Shown: positions 33,474 to 46,600 of the stretch, piece by piece
How the letters are laid out: the number at the start of each line of letters is the position of its first letter
Position numbering within the stretch: the first letter of the stretch is position 1
Source of the DNA: Owenia fusiformis
Lineage: Eukaryota > Annelida > Polychaeta > Sabellida > Oweniidae
Direction of reading: 5' to 3'
Length of the DNA stretch: 64,000 nt
Assembly (NCBI GenBank): GCA_903813345.2
Contig: CAIIXF020000009.1
Location: 6,752,030 to 6,816,029, forward strand
The notes under the pieces: generated by a model
What the model was told of the DNA's origin: nothing
What the model saw: only the letters and a program-made list of their open reading frames with translations
The model's database searches: none
Position numbers and translations under genes: made by a program

Positions 33474-36400
33474 ACTCTAAGAGCGAGGAGGAAAATTCTT
33501 AATAAATGGAGTATAGTTGGTTTGGCAGCATTTTCAGTTAGAAGGAAGTCTTGGATGAAAATTCTACCTAGGTGATAGCTTCACAGAGTGGTACATAATT
33601 CTTTTTTTTCAGGGATTAGACCCCCACCCCCAAAAAGACCCCACCCCGGGAAAATAATTTTTTTCATTCTTGATAACTTTAGATATCTTGATGTTTGTAA
33701 GTTACATACATAGACATTATATATATGAATCATTTGCATAATAAATAATGCCAATCACTCCTACAGAATTTGAATAATAGTACAAAGTATGTACCCCAGG
33801 GGGCAAATTCGTGACCCATTTTCTTACTTTTTCGAGCCTCACTTTTGATTCAGACACTGGAAGACATTGGGAAAATTCATGTGAAGTGCTCAGTAGCATG
33901 GCTATAAGCCCTGATAGGTTCAAACTAATTGAATCAGTAGGAACCGAGAAAAAAATTGTTGATTTTTTGAAAATTTTGACATTTTTGAGAGGAGTGATTT
34001 TGGGTATGACTATAGCTGATGCCTATGGTTTCTATATCTATCCCTCTTTGATTATAAATATGGTTTTAAAGTATTGAACTAAGATGTAAAAGATAATTAA
34101 AATGGGTTTACAGGAAGTTTAAAGTTTTAAACAAGTTCAAAATTCGAAGAATTGTACAATATCAGGTCTGAATTTACGAATTTTAGGTAAGACCTTGGGT
34201 GAGCCTTAGATTTTTTACATCTGTCCCATTTTGATGATATTTATAGTTTTGTAGTGTGGAACTTAGATGTACAAAATAATTAAGATGGTTTTTAAAAAGG
34301 TTAAAGTGTTTTAATAAGTCCAAAATTTGAAAAATTGTATAATATCAGGTCTGAATTTGCGAATTTCAGGTAAGACCTTGGATTAGCCTTATATTTTTTA
34401 CATCTGTCCCACTTTGATGGTATGTATAGTTTTGTAGTGTGAAACTAATATGTTAAAAATGACTTAGATGGATTTGAGGAAGGTTTAAGGATTTAAATGA
34501 GTTCAAAATTTGAAGAATCGTACAATATCAGGTCTGAATTTACGAATTTAAGGTATGACCTTGGATGACCCTTATGATTTTTATATCTGTCACTCTTTGA
34601 TGATATTTACGGTTTAATAGTAATGAACTAAGATGTAAAATATAATTTAGATGAATTTTAAGAAGGTTTAAGGATTTTAACAAGTTCAAAATTTGAAGAA
34701 TTGTACAATATCAGGTCTGAATTTACGAATTTCAGGTAAGACCTTCGATGAGCCTTATATTTGTTACATCTGTCCCTCTTTGATGATATGTATTATTTTG
34801 TAGTGTGAAACTAACATGTCAAAAATAATTAAGATGAATATAAGGATTTTCACAAGTTCAAAATTTGAAGAATTGTACAATATTAGGTCTGCAATTAACA
34901 CATTTCAAGTATAACCTTGGTTGGTTCTTATGTTTTTTACACCTATCCCTTTTCGTGATATACATGTATTTGGTTTAGTAGTTTAGAAATAATATGTATA
35001 ACATAATTTGGATGGGTTTTAAAAAACTTAATGTTTGAAACAAGTTCAAAATCTCGGCGAATTGTACAATATCAGATTTGAAATCAACAGATTTCAAGTA
35101 TAACCTTTGTTGGCCCTTTTTTTAACATCTACCCCTTTTTGATGATATATATGGTTTAATAGTGTGGAACTAAGAGGTAAAACATAATTAAAATGGGTTT
35201 TAAGGAGGTCTAAGGTTTTAAACATGTTCAAAACTTGACAAATTGTACAATATCAGATCTAAAATAAACGAATTTCAGGTATAGCCTTGGATGAGCCTTA
35301 TGTTTTTTACATAAATTTCTCTATGATAACATATATGGTTTTGTAGTATGGAACTAAGATGTAAAACATAATTAAGATGGGTTTTAATTAAGTTTTAGGT
35401 TCCAAAGAGGTTCAAAACTTGACAAATTGTACAATATCAGGTCTGAAATTAACAAATTTCAGGTATAGCTTTGAATGATCCTCATGTTCTTTTCATTCTA
35501 AACCTCTTTGATGATTTACATGGTTCTGTATTGTACTACTAAAATGTAAAACATAATTCAGGAATTTGGGGTTTTAAGGAAGTTCAACCCTAATGTCTCC
35601 AGGGGGGGGTCAAATTGACCTACCACTCTGTTTTTTAAATGGTACATTTTGCAAGTCTTTTCTTCTGCCATCATTATTATTTTTCAGGTATAGCCTTGGA
35701 TGAGCCTTATGTTTTTTACATATATCTGATATGATAACATATATGGTTTCGTAGTATGGAACTAAGATGTAAAACATAATTTAGATGGGATTTAAGGAAG
35801 TTGTAGGTTCTAAAGAGGTTCAAAACTTGACAAATTGTACAATATCAGGTCTGAAATTAACAAATTTCAGGTAAAGCTTTGAATGATCCTCATGTTCTTT
35901 ACATTCTAAACGTCTTTGATGATGAACGTGGTTCTGTATTATAGGACTAAAATGTAAAACATAATTTAGGAATTTGGGGTTTTAAGGAAGTTTAACCCTA
36001 GTCTGAAGTAGCAATAAACAATAAGTAAAAATAAATAAAAACCTCCTTAAAACTCCAAATTCCTAGATTTTGTTTTACATTTTAGTTCCACACTACAAAA
36101 CCATGTAAATCATCAAAGAAGTTAAGAATTTCAGACTTAATATTGTACAATTTGTTAAGTTATGAACCTCTTTCAAACCTTAAAGAGAGAATCAGATCTA
36201 GCAAGCAGCCTTACAAAAAATGTTTAAATTTTTGAATATTGCTGGGTTATGTCATTCCTTTTCATGTCTATTTGCTAGTTATCCCCAAAGTGCACACTTT
36301 ATTTCACATCGTGAATCTTTTTAGAGATATTGTATTTGAGATTATAAGGAATAGATTGGTAGGTGAATTGTACATGTTGCTTGTAATTTTGTCATCCCAT

Positions 36401-39055
36401 GGATCTGATTCTGCCTTTAAACTTCCTTAAAACCCATCTAAATTATGTTTTACATCTTAGTTCCATACAACTAAACCATATATATTATCATAGAGATATA
36501 TACCTGAAATTCATTAATGTCAGATATGATATTGTACGAGAGTGTATCAAATTTTGAACAGGTTTAAAACCAAAAACCTCCTTAAAACCCATCTAAATTA
36601 TGTTTTACCTCTTAGTTCCACACTACTATATATTACCAGCCATATATTATATCATCAGAGGGATAGATGTAAAAAAGGAATAAGGGCCATCCACAGTTAT
36701 ACCTAAAATTAATAAATACCAGACCTGTTATTGTACAATTCTTCAAATTTTTAACTTGTTTAAAACCTTAAACTTTTTTAAAACTTGTCTAAATTATGTT
36801 TAACATCTTAGTTCAACACTACTAAACCATATATGTCATCAAAAAGGGATAGATGTAAAAACACAAGGCTCGTCCAAGAAGGTAATACCCAAGATTCATT
36901 AATATCAGCTCTGATATTGTACAATTCATCAATATTTGAACTTGTTTAAAACCTTAAACTTATTTAAAACCCATCTTAATTATGTTTTACATATTAGCTC
37001 CACACTACTAAACCATATCATCAAAAAGGGATAGATGTTAAAAATATACGGGGCAAGCAAGGTTATACTTTAAATTCTTAATTTCAGATCTGATATTGTA
37101 CAATACGCCAAGATTTTGAACTTGTTTAAAACGTTAAGCTTCTTTAAAACCCATATAAATTATGTTTAACACATTTCCACACTACTTCACCAAATATATC
37201 ATGAAAAAGTGATAGGTAGAAAAAACATATGGGCCAACCAAGGTTATACTTGAAATTCATTAATTGCAGACCTGATATTGTATAATTCTTCAAATTGTTA
37301 AAATCCTTAAACCTTCTTAAAATGCATCTGAATTATTTTTTACAACTTAGTTCCACACTACAAAACCATACATATCATCAAAGAGGGACAGATGTAAAAA
37401 AATATAAGACTCATCGAAGGTCTTACCTAAAATTTGTAAATTCAAACCTGATATTGTGCAATTCTTCAAATTTTGAACTTGTTAGAGAATCCTAAACCTT
37501 CTCAAAATTCATCTAAATTATATTGAACATCTTAGTTCCATACCATAAAACCATAAACATCATCAAAGAGGGACAGATGTAAAAAACAAAAGGGTCGTCC
37601 AAGGTCATACCAGAAATTTGAAAATTCAAACCTGATATTATACAATTCTTCAAATTTTGGACTCATTAAAATCCTTAAACACTCTTCAAAACCATCTTAA
37701 TCATTTTTTACCATCTTAGTTCCACACTACAAAAAAACAATACATATCACCAAAGAGTGACAGATGCAAAAGTATAAGGCTCATCCAAGGTCTTTCCTGA
37801 AATTCGTAAATTCAGACCTGATATTGTACAATTCTTCAAAATTTGAACTTGTTAAAATCCTTCAACCTTCTTAAAATTCATCTAAATTATATTTTACATC
37901 TTAGTTCCGCACTAAAAAACCGTGAATAGCAAAAAACTGTAAAAAATGTAAAAAACATAAGGGTCCTCCAAGGTCATACCTGAAATTCGTAAATTCAGAC
38001 CTGATATTGTACAATTCTTCAAATTTTGGACTCATTTAAAATCCTTTAACCTTCTTCAAATCCATCTAAATTATTTTTTAATCATTAGTTTCACACTACA
38101 AAACCATACATATCATCAAAGAGGGACATACATAAAAAATATAAGGCTAATCCAAGGTCTTACCTGAAATTCGCAAATTCAGACCTGATATTGTACAATT
38201 TTTCAAATTTTGGACTTATTAAAACCCTTAAACCTTCTTAAAACCATCTTAATTATTTTGTACATCTAAGTTCCACACTACAAAACTATAAATATCATCA
38301 AAATGGGACAGATGTAAAAAATCTAAGGCTCACCCAGGGTCTTACCTAAAATTCGTAAATTCAGACCTGATATTGTACAATTCTTCGAATTTTGAACTTA
38401 TTTAAAACTTTAAACTTCCTTCAAACCCATTTTAATTATCTTTTACATCTTAGTTCAATACTTCAAAACCATATTTATAATCAAAGAGGGATAGATATAG
38501 AAACCATAGGCATCAGCTATAGTCATACCCAAAATCACCCCTCTCAAAAATGTCAAAATTTTCAAAAATTCAACAATTTTTTTCTCGCTTCCTACTGATT
38601 CAATTAGTTTGAACCTTTCAGGGCTTATAGCCCTGCTACTGAGCACTTCACATGAATTTTTCCAATGTCCTCCAGTGTCCGAATCAAAAGTGAGGCTCTA
38701 AAAAGTAAGAAAATGGGTCACGAATTTGCCCCCTGGGGTACATACTTTGTACTATTATTCAAATTCTGTAGGAGTGATTGGCATTATTTATTATGCAAAT
38801 TCATATATATAATGTCTATGTATGTAACTTACAAACATCAAGATATCTAAAGTTATCAAGAATGAATAAATTATTTTCCCGGGGTGGGGTCTTTTTGGGG
38901 GGTGGGGGTCTAATCCCTGAAAAAAAAGAATTATGTACCACTCTGTGAAGCTATCACCTAGGTAGAATTTCCATCCAAGACTTCCCTCTAACTGAAAATG
39001 CTGCCAAACCAACTATACTCCATTTATTAAGAATTTTCCTCCTCGCTCTTAGAGT
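33474..39055. mobile_element. Giant foldback transposon, 5.58 kb
   Basis: ACTCTAAGAGCGAGGAGGAA at 33474 returns inverted at the right end (TTCCTCCTCGCTCTTAGAGT, ending 39055). The match continues for kilobases: left arm about 33474-35998, spacer about 45 bp, right arm about 36043-39055. The outer 650 bp of each arm is unique. The inner parts are tandem arrays of roughly 183 bp built on TTGTACAATATCAGGTCTGA (left units near 34151, 34334, 34517, 34700, 34872, 35061, 35243, 35426, 35833). Mirror frames at 33811-34077 and 38455-38646 translate alike but only reflect the palindrome. No transposase. The layout resembles Foldback/Galileo and sea-urchin TU elements. Confidence 0.88.
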
Positions 39056-39889
39056 ATATATTTTATCAACAAGTTGATATTAATATCAGCATTTTCGAGT
39101 GAAATGGTAAGGCCTGATATTGATAGCAATGAGTTGTAGTCATTATGTAATCTAATGTATAGTAAAACCTGTCTAATCCGAATGCCATTGGGACTGGCCA
39201 AAAGTGTGCTGATAACAGGTGTTTCACTTCTCGAGAATTCTTAGTATTTGAGCTGTGGATGATAATAAGACATTGAAAGAGAAAAGGCATTCATGTTTCA
39301 AGGTTTCTTTAACAAAGGAGTCAATGCTGCAATAGTAGATATATTTACATGGAGAGCTGAATCGGATGAGGGAGGTATTCTAACAAATAGGTTTTTCTAA
39401 TATGTTTTTTACCATGAATGAAGGTAAGTAAGTACCTCTTGAGGATATGTTCTATATTAATGGTCATAATTTCATGGATCATGGAAGATAGACCAAGGCA
39501 GATTCCTTTAAGAGAGCTGGGTGCTCTTTAATGTGCAATATGGAATAGTTTTACTTTGTATAGTTATTGATACATATTGATCATTAGCACTATTAGTTTG
39601 TAAAATAAAAAAGAATCTCTTGACAACAGCTACATTGATAATTCTAGTTATGTCACCACCTCAACTCGTGACATTGTTCTAGTGTCATTGACATTTTGCA
39701 TGTTATTACCTCATGACATCTTGCCAGCTTCTGTATGTGTTGAAAACCGAAATAGTATTCCATGGAAAAGCTGATCAAAATGAGCACATTTCTCAAAAGG
39801 AGAAAATGACAATTCAATTTTTCATTTTGTAGTTATTTGAATGGACATATACAAATATTATATTATATATTCCCAGTCAAGTAAGCTTC

Positions 39890-40136
39890 ATCCTCCTAAG
39901 CAGGTATCCAGAATCCGTACCTCCTTCCCCCTGCTATAACCAATTTGGAAGCGCCCAATTAAACTGAATCACGTTATCTAATTATGCGCAATGACTCATA
40001 CATGATTTCTGTCGCAGTGTTGCGACAGCCAATCAGATTGCGAGTTCTTAATCGGGGAAATGCTAACTGCTTATAGCAGGGTGTAAAAAGAAAGAAGATA
40101 TTCTGGATTTTGAAGCCCTGTGATCAGAGGATGAGT
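39890..40136. mobile_element. MITE with CATCCTCC-type ends
   Basis: It begins CATCCTCCTAAGCAGGTATC and ends GAAGCCCTGTGATCAGAGGATG. A shorter copy is at 59562-59667 and solo right ends (TTTTGAAGCCCT, CGGAGGATG) are near 10563, 15529 and 44755. Non-coding. Confidence 0.6.
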
Positions 40137-42488
40137 AAGCTTAGTCAACAATTTTGCAGTTTTCAGCTCCTAAATTAGCAATTAAAAGATTCTTGCCATC
40201 AAGCTTAACTTTACTTTTGTTTCAAATTCAACAAATAAAAAGATATATAAAAGAGAGTGTAATACAAGTAAATAAGAAACTCTCCTTTGGATGTAAAAAA
40301 TATTTAGGGGAACCAAGATTTTCCCCACTTACTCTTTGGTATTTTTTATTTATTATTAGGAATTTATCAATTTATGCAAGTGGTGAACATTGTTATGTCC
40401 TGTTAAGTATTTCCTGTTTCTCGGTATCGCCATTTTCCCTTATGTGATGTAATAAAACAATTTTTTTTTTGGAATGCTTGTGGCATTTTCACATGGTGAT
40501 ATCATTTGTGGAAGATATAAATGTATTGGCATCTATAATAGATTGAGATTATATTTATTTAAAAAAATTATATGCACCTCCTACCAGGAGGTTTCACGAT
40601 TTACCAAAATTATAATACAAGGTGTATCTTTTAATGTTCACAAGAGAGTGAATTGTATCGTATAGACTAATAAGGGTTATACACAAATTATTAATAAAGT
40701 TGTAACTATAATTGCATATAACCTGGTCTTTATATGTACCTTTTAATTAAATGACTAATTCAATTAAAGTTAATGAAAGTATATCCCACCCTTGAAAATC
40801 TAAAGTTTACAAATACTCATATATGGAGCTCAGTGATACTACTGACCTCAAAGTATATGTTTTGTATCTATTTAGGTAGTTGGTATGTTGATAATGTTTA
40901 CTCATTTTAGATTTTTTACTAATTTTCAATTCAAAAATTCTAGACATGTCTATTTACCTTAAGGCATAATATAAGTTGCAGCATTATTATTTTAATGGAG
41001 CGATCATGCTCTACATGTATTCTATGTACTCCTATATGTATTGTATATGTATTATATGTACAACAGTTTATGTATGTTTATGTCTTATATACTTGAAGTT
41101 AATGCATATTTATGTACCTGTATATTTTTATATACAATAATTGTAAATCTACAATATGATTTCTTTAGAATTAATCCTTAAACATTGTCGTGCGTGTGGT
41201 AGACTTTATCAACAGAAGAGTCTGAGATAACAAGGGTGAAAAATTGCAAGCAGCGTGTACATTTGACCTTCCAATGTTTTCTCAAAAGATATATCCAATT
41301 CTTCCAAATAATAAATGTAGAGATCAACAATAGAAAAATATATATTGTATACTTATATATTTGACCCATAGCACAGCAAGATGGGTCTCATCACAGATTT
41401 TTTCAATATTTTGATTTTTTGTTTATCTTAAAAAGCACAAAGATACAAATGAGCCATGACTTTATGTTTTAACAAATTTCCCTGCAGGTATAGCACATTT
41501 TCCTCTTAATCTTGGGTATTTTTGACTCTGTACATGCTGTAGCACAATTTTAATATTTATGATAAGACCAGTTTTCCTGTGTTTTGAGGCTTATTAAAAT
41601 CTTTATAAGTTTCCCTGTAACAAAATATGAAAATTCTGTCTTTAATTATGCAAATGGAATTAGAAATGTATGTGGTCATATTTTAAGATATTTGGGAAAA
41701 CTAGCCACAATCCTCAGAGGAGGACACAGTTGTATGAACTTATTGAAATATTTTACATTTTGTACAGTTTATTTTATCATTTTTATCAGTTAAACATAAC
41801 ATGTACTGTATTTATGATTTTGTTCACTTGTTAATCAGTGTATATATGTTAGGGGCCTTATATGGAAAAGCATTTTTATTTATATGTGAAATGTAAAATC
41901 AAGGAACGGTTGACCAATTCTATGTTTGTTATCATCCTAAATATAGTATCTCTTGTTATATAGATTGTTTAAGACTTAAAATGCAGAAATGGATATCTAA
42001 ATTATGTACCATATGTATATGTAAAAAGTCTATGATTTCTCTGGAATTATATGAAATTTTGGCACTTATATAGAATAGGCACATGTAAGAAATGTCTAAA
42101 GAATGATAAATGCTGATAGAAATAATTGAGACAATTATCACCTCTGTCTAACCTTTAGGTACATTGTAGACATGTGAATCTTTATACTTTTAACACTAAG
42201 TTTATTATAAAGAAATATTATGTTCTATGAGATTATATGTTGCAAGTTAACCAAACGTGGGGTGACACAAAGTATTGTTCCTTCAAATCAACAAAATGAA
42301 AGATGTTTTGATCTTGAGCCCATATTTTCTCAAAACATATAAAGTTACGTGGTCATTTTATGGACTTTTCTGTGCAATTTTTATACCTGTCACCAACAAA
42401 ATGGGACAATCATATGAATGCAAGCTGTTATTATGTTAAACTATGTGCAGTTAGGCCTGAGGTTCAAAGTCTTGTTACCGTTGTAAGG

Positions 42489-42650
42489 CAGGCCAGTAGT
42501 CAGGGGTGGGTGCAAAAATTCTTTCAAAATCATGCAGTTTTTCATCATTTTGAGCATTGTTCAAGTGATTTTGGTCCAGAATTCATAAATTTGACCCCAC
42601 CCCTGGAATTTGAAAAAACTACCCCTTGGCAAAAGCTGGCTGTGGGCCTG
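42489..42650. mobile_element. CAGGCCCG-family MITE, degraded
   Basis: It begins CAGGCCAGTAG and ends GGCTGTGGGCCTG. AAAATCATGCAGTTTTTCA and CAAGTGATTTTGG are family words. It explains much of the 153-codon frame at 42360-42821. Confidence 0.65.
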
Positions 42651-43675
42651 TACTGTAAACCCCAGCATAGATTTTTAGTATTCCAACTGATTAGTAAAAT
42701 CAAAATACATCTACCCTTGATATCAGGTTTTTACCTCCATGTGTGCTTTTTATTAGTGTATTTTATAAGGCAATTTGAAGGCCATAGATTTTTCATATTT
42801 CCACGAAGTGTTATTTTTTAGGTAGCTAAATCACCTTGTTGTCAAATGAAGACCAACATATGATTATTTATTTAACTACTAACAATTATGATTAAAATAA
42901 ATATACAGTCGATATATACAGATATATATAATGCAGAATACAAGAGGACTCAAGTTGTGTTTAGTGTTTTGTGGAGGTGCTTACATGCAGGGCAAGACAA
43001 TTCAGTGCAGGCCAAAGCAATTCGCAACAATAGTGTCAAAGAATAAGTTTGTCCAGGTAATTAAAAATACTGTTTTACATTTCCATAGAATTTGACAAAG
43101 ATAATTAATAAAATAGAAAACTCCAACTACACACGAGTCCACAGTGTAGCACATTGCCCAAGAACAATATATTTATGAATCTGTATATGTCATAACATAA
43201 TATGCTTACCTTCTACTCTACCCATGATGATGTACAGATAATAAAAGACAGACATTGGAGATATATTTCAGATTTTTCACAAATTTAACCTTTAAGTTGT
43301 CCATTGGGAGTTACAGAGCACAAATCATAAAAACAATGCAATATTCGAGATCTAATGAAGTACAGGGTGAGCAAAAACAGGTAACCTTAACAATCCTTAA
43401 TTTACGGATTTTAAGTCATATTTGACTCAACTGAACCTCGTTCAATATTCCTTTATTCCACAAGTTTCATTGGTCTATTCCAAATGTTCACGATTTTATG
43501 ACTATTTTACAGCATTTTATCATTCACTTAAAATTTCATGGAAAGGGATCAAGTATTGAGCAAGTTAGAGCAAATAGTGCATTACTTCTGGGACAACCCT
43601 CGCAACCCTCGTATATTATGTATTCTAATTTATCAAAATTTTCTCTAAATAGAGATTTTTTCTAAAACACTGTTT

Positions 43676-46600
43676 TTATTTTCCAAGTTTGGTATTGACA
43701 AATCCTAAATCAACTTGGAAGCAATAACGATTTTTACAACGAGGATGAACACCCGCATTGAATGTTTTAAATCCAAAATTCCAAAGTCGTTTTGCAATCG
43801 AATATTTTGTAGGATAGTCATATTTCTGATCTCCAAATATGTGCCATTCACCTATAAACTGCCGCACGTGTTCTATTGTCCCATCGTCTATCATTGACGA
43901 GATGACGTCAAATTCGTAGCCCTCTATATCCATTTTAAGCACATCTATCTGTAAGACATAGCATAATATGCAAGGCATTTGTAAGACAAATATGGAATGA
44001 CTATGAGTGATGAAGGAATATTGGTTATTGACAGACAATTCGATTATCATAAACATCTTAAAGTTCCACCAGGTATCACTATCTAGTTTTAAAGAACTTT
44101 AAAGATTTAGTTTTAACTTTATGGTGCTAAAGCTTATTTTAACAGCTTCGCCACTTTTTCCCTGTTTGGAAAAATAAATATTAAATAAATATTAGATTTT
44201 GCCCCTTGGTGATGAAAGGGTTAATTGTTCAACTTTGGGACTAGCAAATATCCAAAATCAGGCCAGATCATTAAAGCTGACATTCTTATAGGACAAATGG
44301 CGGTATTTATTTTGCATTAAGGAGAGCACTTTCACATGTAATGTAAAGGGTATTCGACCCTAGACTACTTCCTTCATATATGGCTAACACTGCGCATGTA
44401 TGTAAGCTTGCACATACCGTTTTATTTGTGTGTCCTAGCATTTCCATTATAGACTTCATCGTTCGCAATTTCCAGGTAAAAATCTGAGATTTATCGACAT
44501 ATTTATCAACACGTGGAGTAAAGTTATCGGAATCAACTTTCCCTAAACCAATGTTATAGAACCATAAGTTGTCCATTCGTTTGTGACTTTCAGTTTTCAT
44601 ACTGTAAACAGAAAAAGGCAGTACAATATGATTGAAGATTCAAACATTAAAAACGTGTTCCTAGTGTTTCGAATGACTTGCCTACGCATCGATGAAATGA
44701 TTATACGAGTGAGTAAAAATGGTCCAAGCATGAAAGAAATATTAGCCTCTGGATTTTGAAGCCCTGCGTACGGAGGATGAAGCACGAGAGGTATAGGACT
44801 TAGAACGAGTCAAATAGGACTAAGCATGAGGAAAATTGACCTTAGAACGAGTCAAATAGGACTAAACATGAGGGATATTGACCTTAGAACGAGTCAAATA
44901 GGACAAATCATGAGGGAAATTGACCTTAAAACGAGTCAAATAGGACTAAGCATGAGGGAAATTGACCTTAGAACGAGTCAAATAGGACTAAGCATGAGGG
45001 AAATTGACCTTAGAACGAGTCAAATAGGACTAAGCATGAGGGAAAATTGACCTTAGAACGAGTCAAATAGGACTAAGCATGAGGGAAATTGACCTTAGAA
45101 CGAGTCAAATAGAACTAAGCATGAGGGAAATTGACCATAGAACGAGTCAAATAGGACTAAGCATGAGGGAAATTGACCTTAGAACGAGTCAAATAGGACT
45201 AAGCATGAGGGAAATTGACCTTAGAACGAGTCAAATAGAACTAAGCATGAGGGAAATTGACCTTAGAACGAGTCAAATAGGACTAAGCATGAGGGAAATA
45301 GACCTTAGAACGAGTCAAATAGGACTAAGCATGAGGGAAATTGACCTTAGAACGAGTCAAATAGAACTAAGCATGAGGGAAATTGACCATAGAACGAGTC
45401 AAATAGGACTACGCATGAGGGAAATTGACCTTAGAACGAGTCAAATAGGACTAATCATGAGGGAAATTGACCTTAAAACGAGTCAAATAGGACTAAGCAT
45501 GAGGGAAATTGACCTTAGAACGAGTCAAATAGGACTAAGCATGAGGGAAATTGACCTTAGAACGAGTCAAATAGGACTAAGCATGAGGGAAATTGACCTT
45601 AGAACGAGTCAAATAGGACTAAGCATGAGGGAAATTGACCTTAGAACGAGTCAAATAGAACTAAGCATGAGGGAAATTGACCTTAGAACGAGTCAAATAG
45701 GACTAAGCATGAGGGAAATTGACCTTAGAACGAGTCAAATAGAACTAAGCATGAGGGAAATTGACCATAGAACGAGTCAAATAGGACTACGCATGAGGGA
45801 AATTGACCTTAGAACGAGTCAAATAGGACTAATCATGAGGGAAATTGACCTTAAAACATGTCAAATAGGACTAAGCATGAGGGAAATTGACCTTAGAACG
45901 AGTCAAATAGGACTAAGCATGAGGGAAATTGACCTTAGAACGAGTCAAATAGGACTAAGCATGAGGGAAATTGACCTTAGAACGAGTCAAATAGGACTAA
46001 GCATGAGGGAAATTGACCTTAGAACGAGTCAAATAGGACTAAGCATGAGGGAAATTGACCTTAGAACGAGTCAAATAGGACTAAGCATGAGGGAAATTGA
46101 CCTTAGAACGAGTCAAATAGGACTAAGCATGAGGGAAATTGACCTTAGAACGAGTCAAATAGGACTAAGCATGAGGGAAATTGACCTTAGAACGAGTCAA
46201 ATAGGACTAAGCATGAGGGAAATTGACCTTAGAACGAGTCAAATAGGACTAAGCATGAGGAAAATTGACCTTAGAACGAGTCAAATAGGACTAAGCATGA
46301 GGGAAATTGACCTTAGAACGAGTCAAATAGGACTAAGCATGAGGGAAATTGACCTTAGAACGAGTCAAATAGGACTAAGCATGAGGGAAATTGACCTTAG
46401 AACGAGTCAAACAGGACTAAGCATGAGGGAAATTGACCTTAGAACGAGTCAAATAGGACTAAGCATGAGGGAAATTGACCTTAGAACGAGTCAAATAGGA
46501 CTAAGCATGAGGGAAATAAATAGACCTTAGCATGATTAGACTAAGCATAAGTAGAGTAGACACTAGCATTAAGGAAATAGGGGACCAAGCATAAAATAAG

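Larger units (their letters stand above)
39056..43675. other. Intergenic region without visible gene
   Basis: AT-rich sequence between the foldback and the methyltransferase gene. It holds a solo transposon end near 39165 (AAACCTGTCTAATCCGAATG, also at 2219 and 22324), MITEs at 39890-40136 and 42489-42650, a TATGTA-rich stretch near 41010-41130, and a mariner-like end ACAGGGTGAGCAAAAACAGG at 43363. Frames of 60-150 codons are not supported by splice signals or familiar motifs. Confidence 0.6.

Noticed and set aside
33811-38646. Similar frames at 33811-34077 (+) and 38455-38646 (-) as a conserved protein
   Set aside because: They are mirror images within the giant foldback; similarity reflects DNA palindromy. 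No transposase motif.
42360-42821. 153-codon plus-strand frame
   Set aside because: Its middle is a CAGGCCCG-family MITE; the same translation appears in another copy near 4620. No splice or start context.
42932-43065. Exon-like frame MQNTRGLKLCLVFCGG with a CAG|GTAATT donor
   Set aside because: No partner exon or recognisable motif on the plus strand; likely chance.
43363-43610. Full mariner-type MITE starting ACAGGGTGAGCAAAAACAGG
   Set aside because: The left end and inner words resemble 52612-53062, but the right end is not convincing, so only the end is mentioned.
44794-46520. CRISPR-like array of direct repeats
   Set aside because: Units are contiguous with no unique spacers, and the genome is an animal's.
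45079-46530. 483-codon open frame of a 14-residue repeat
   Set aside because: It is the minisatellite read in its only open frame. The repeat length is a multiple of three, a one-base insertion breaks it at 45045, and it lies in an intron of a gene on the other strand.
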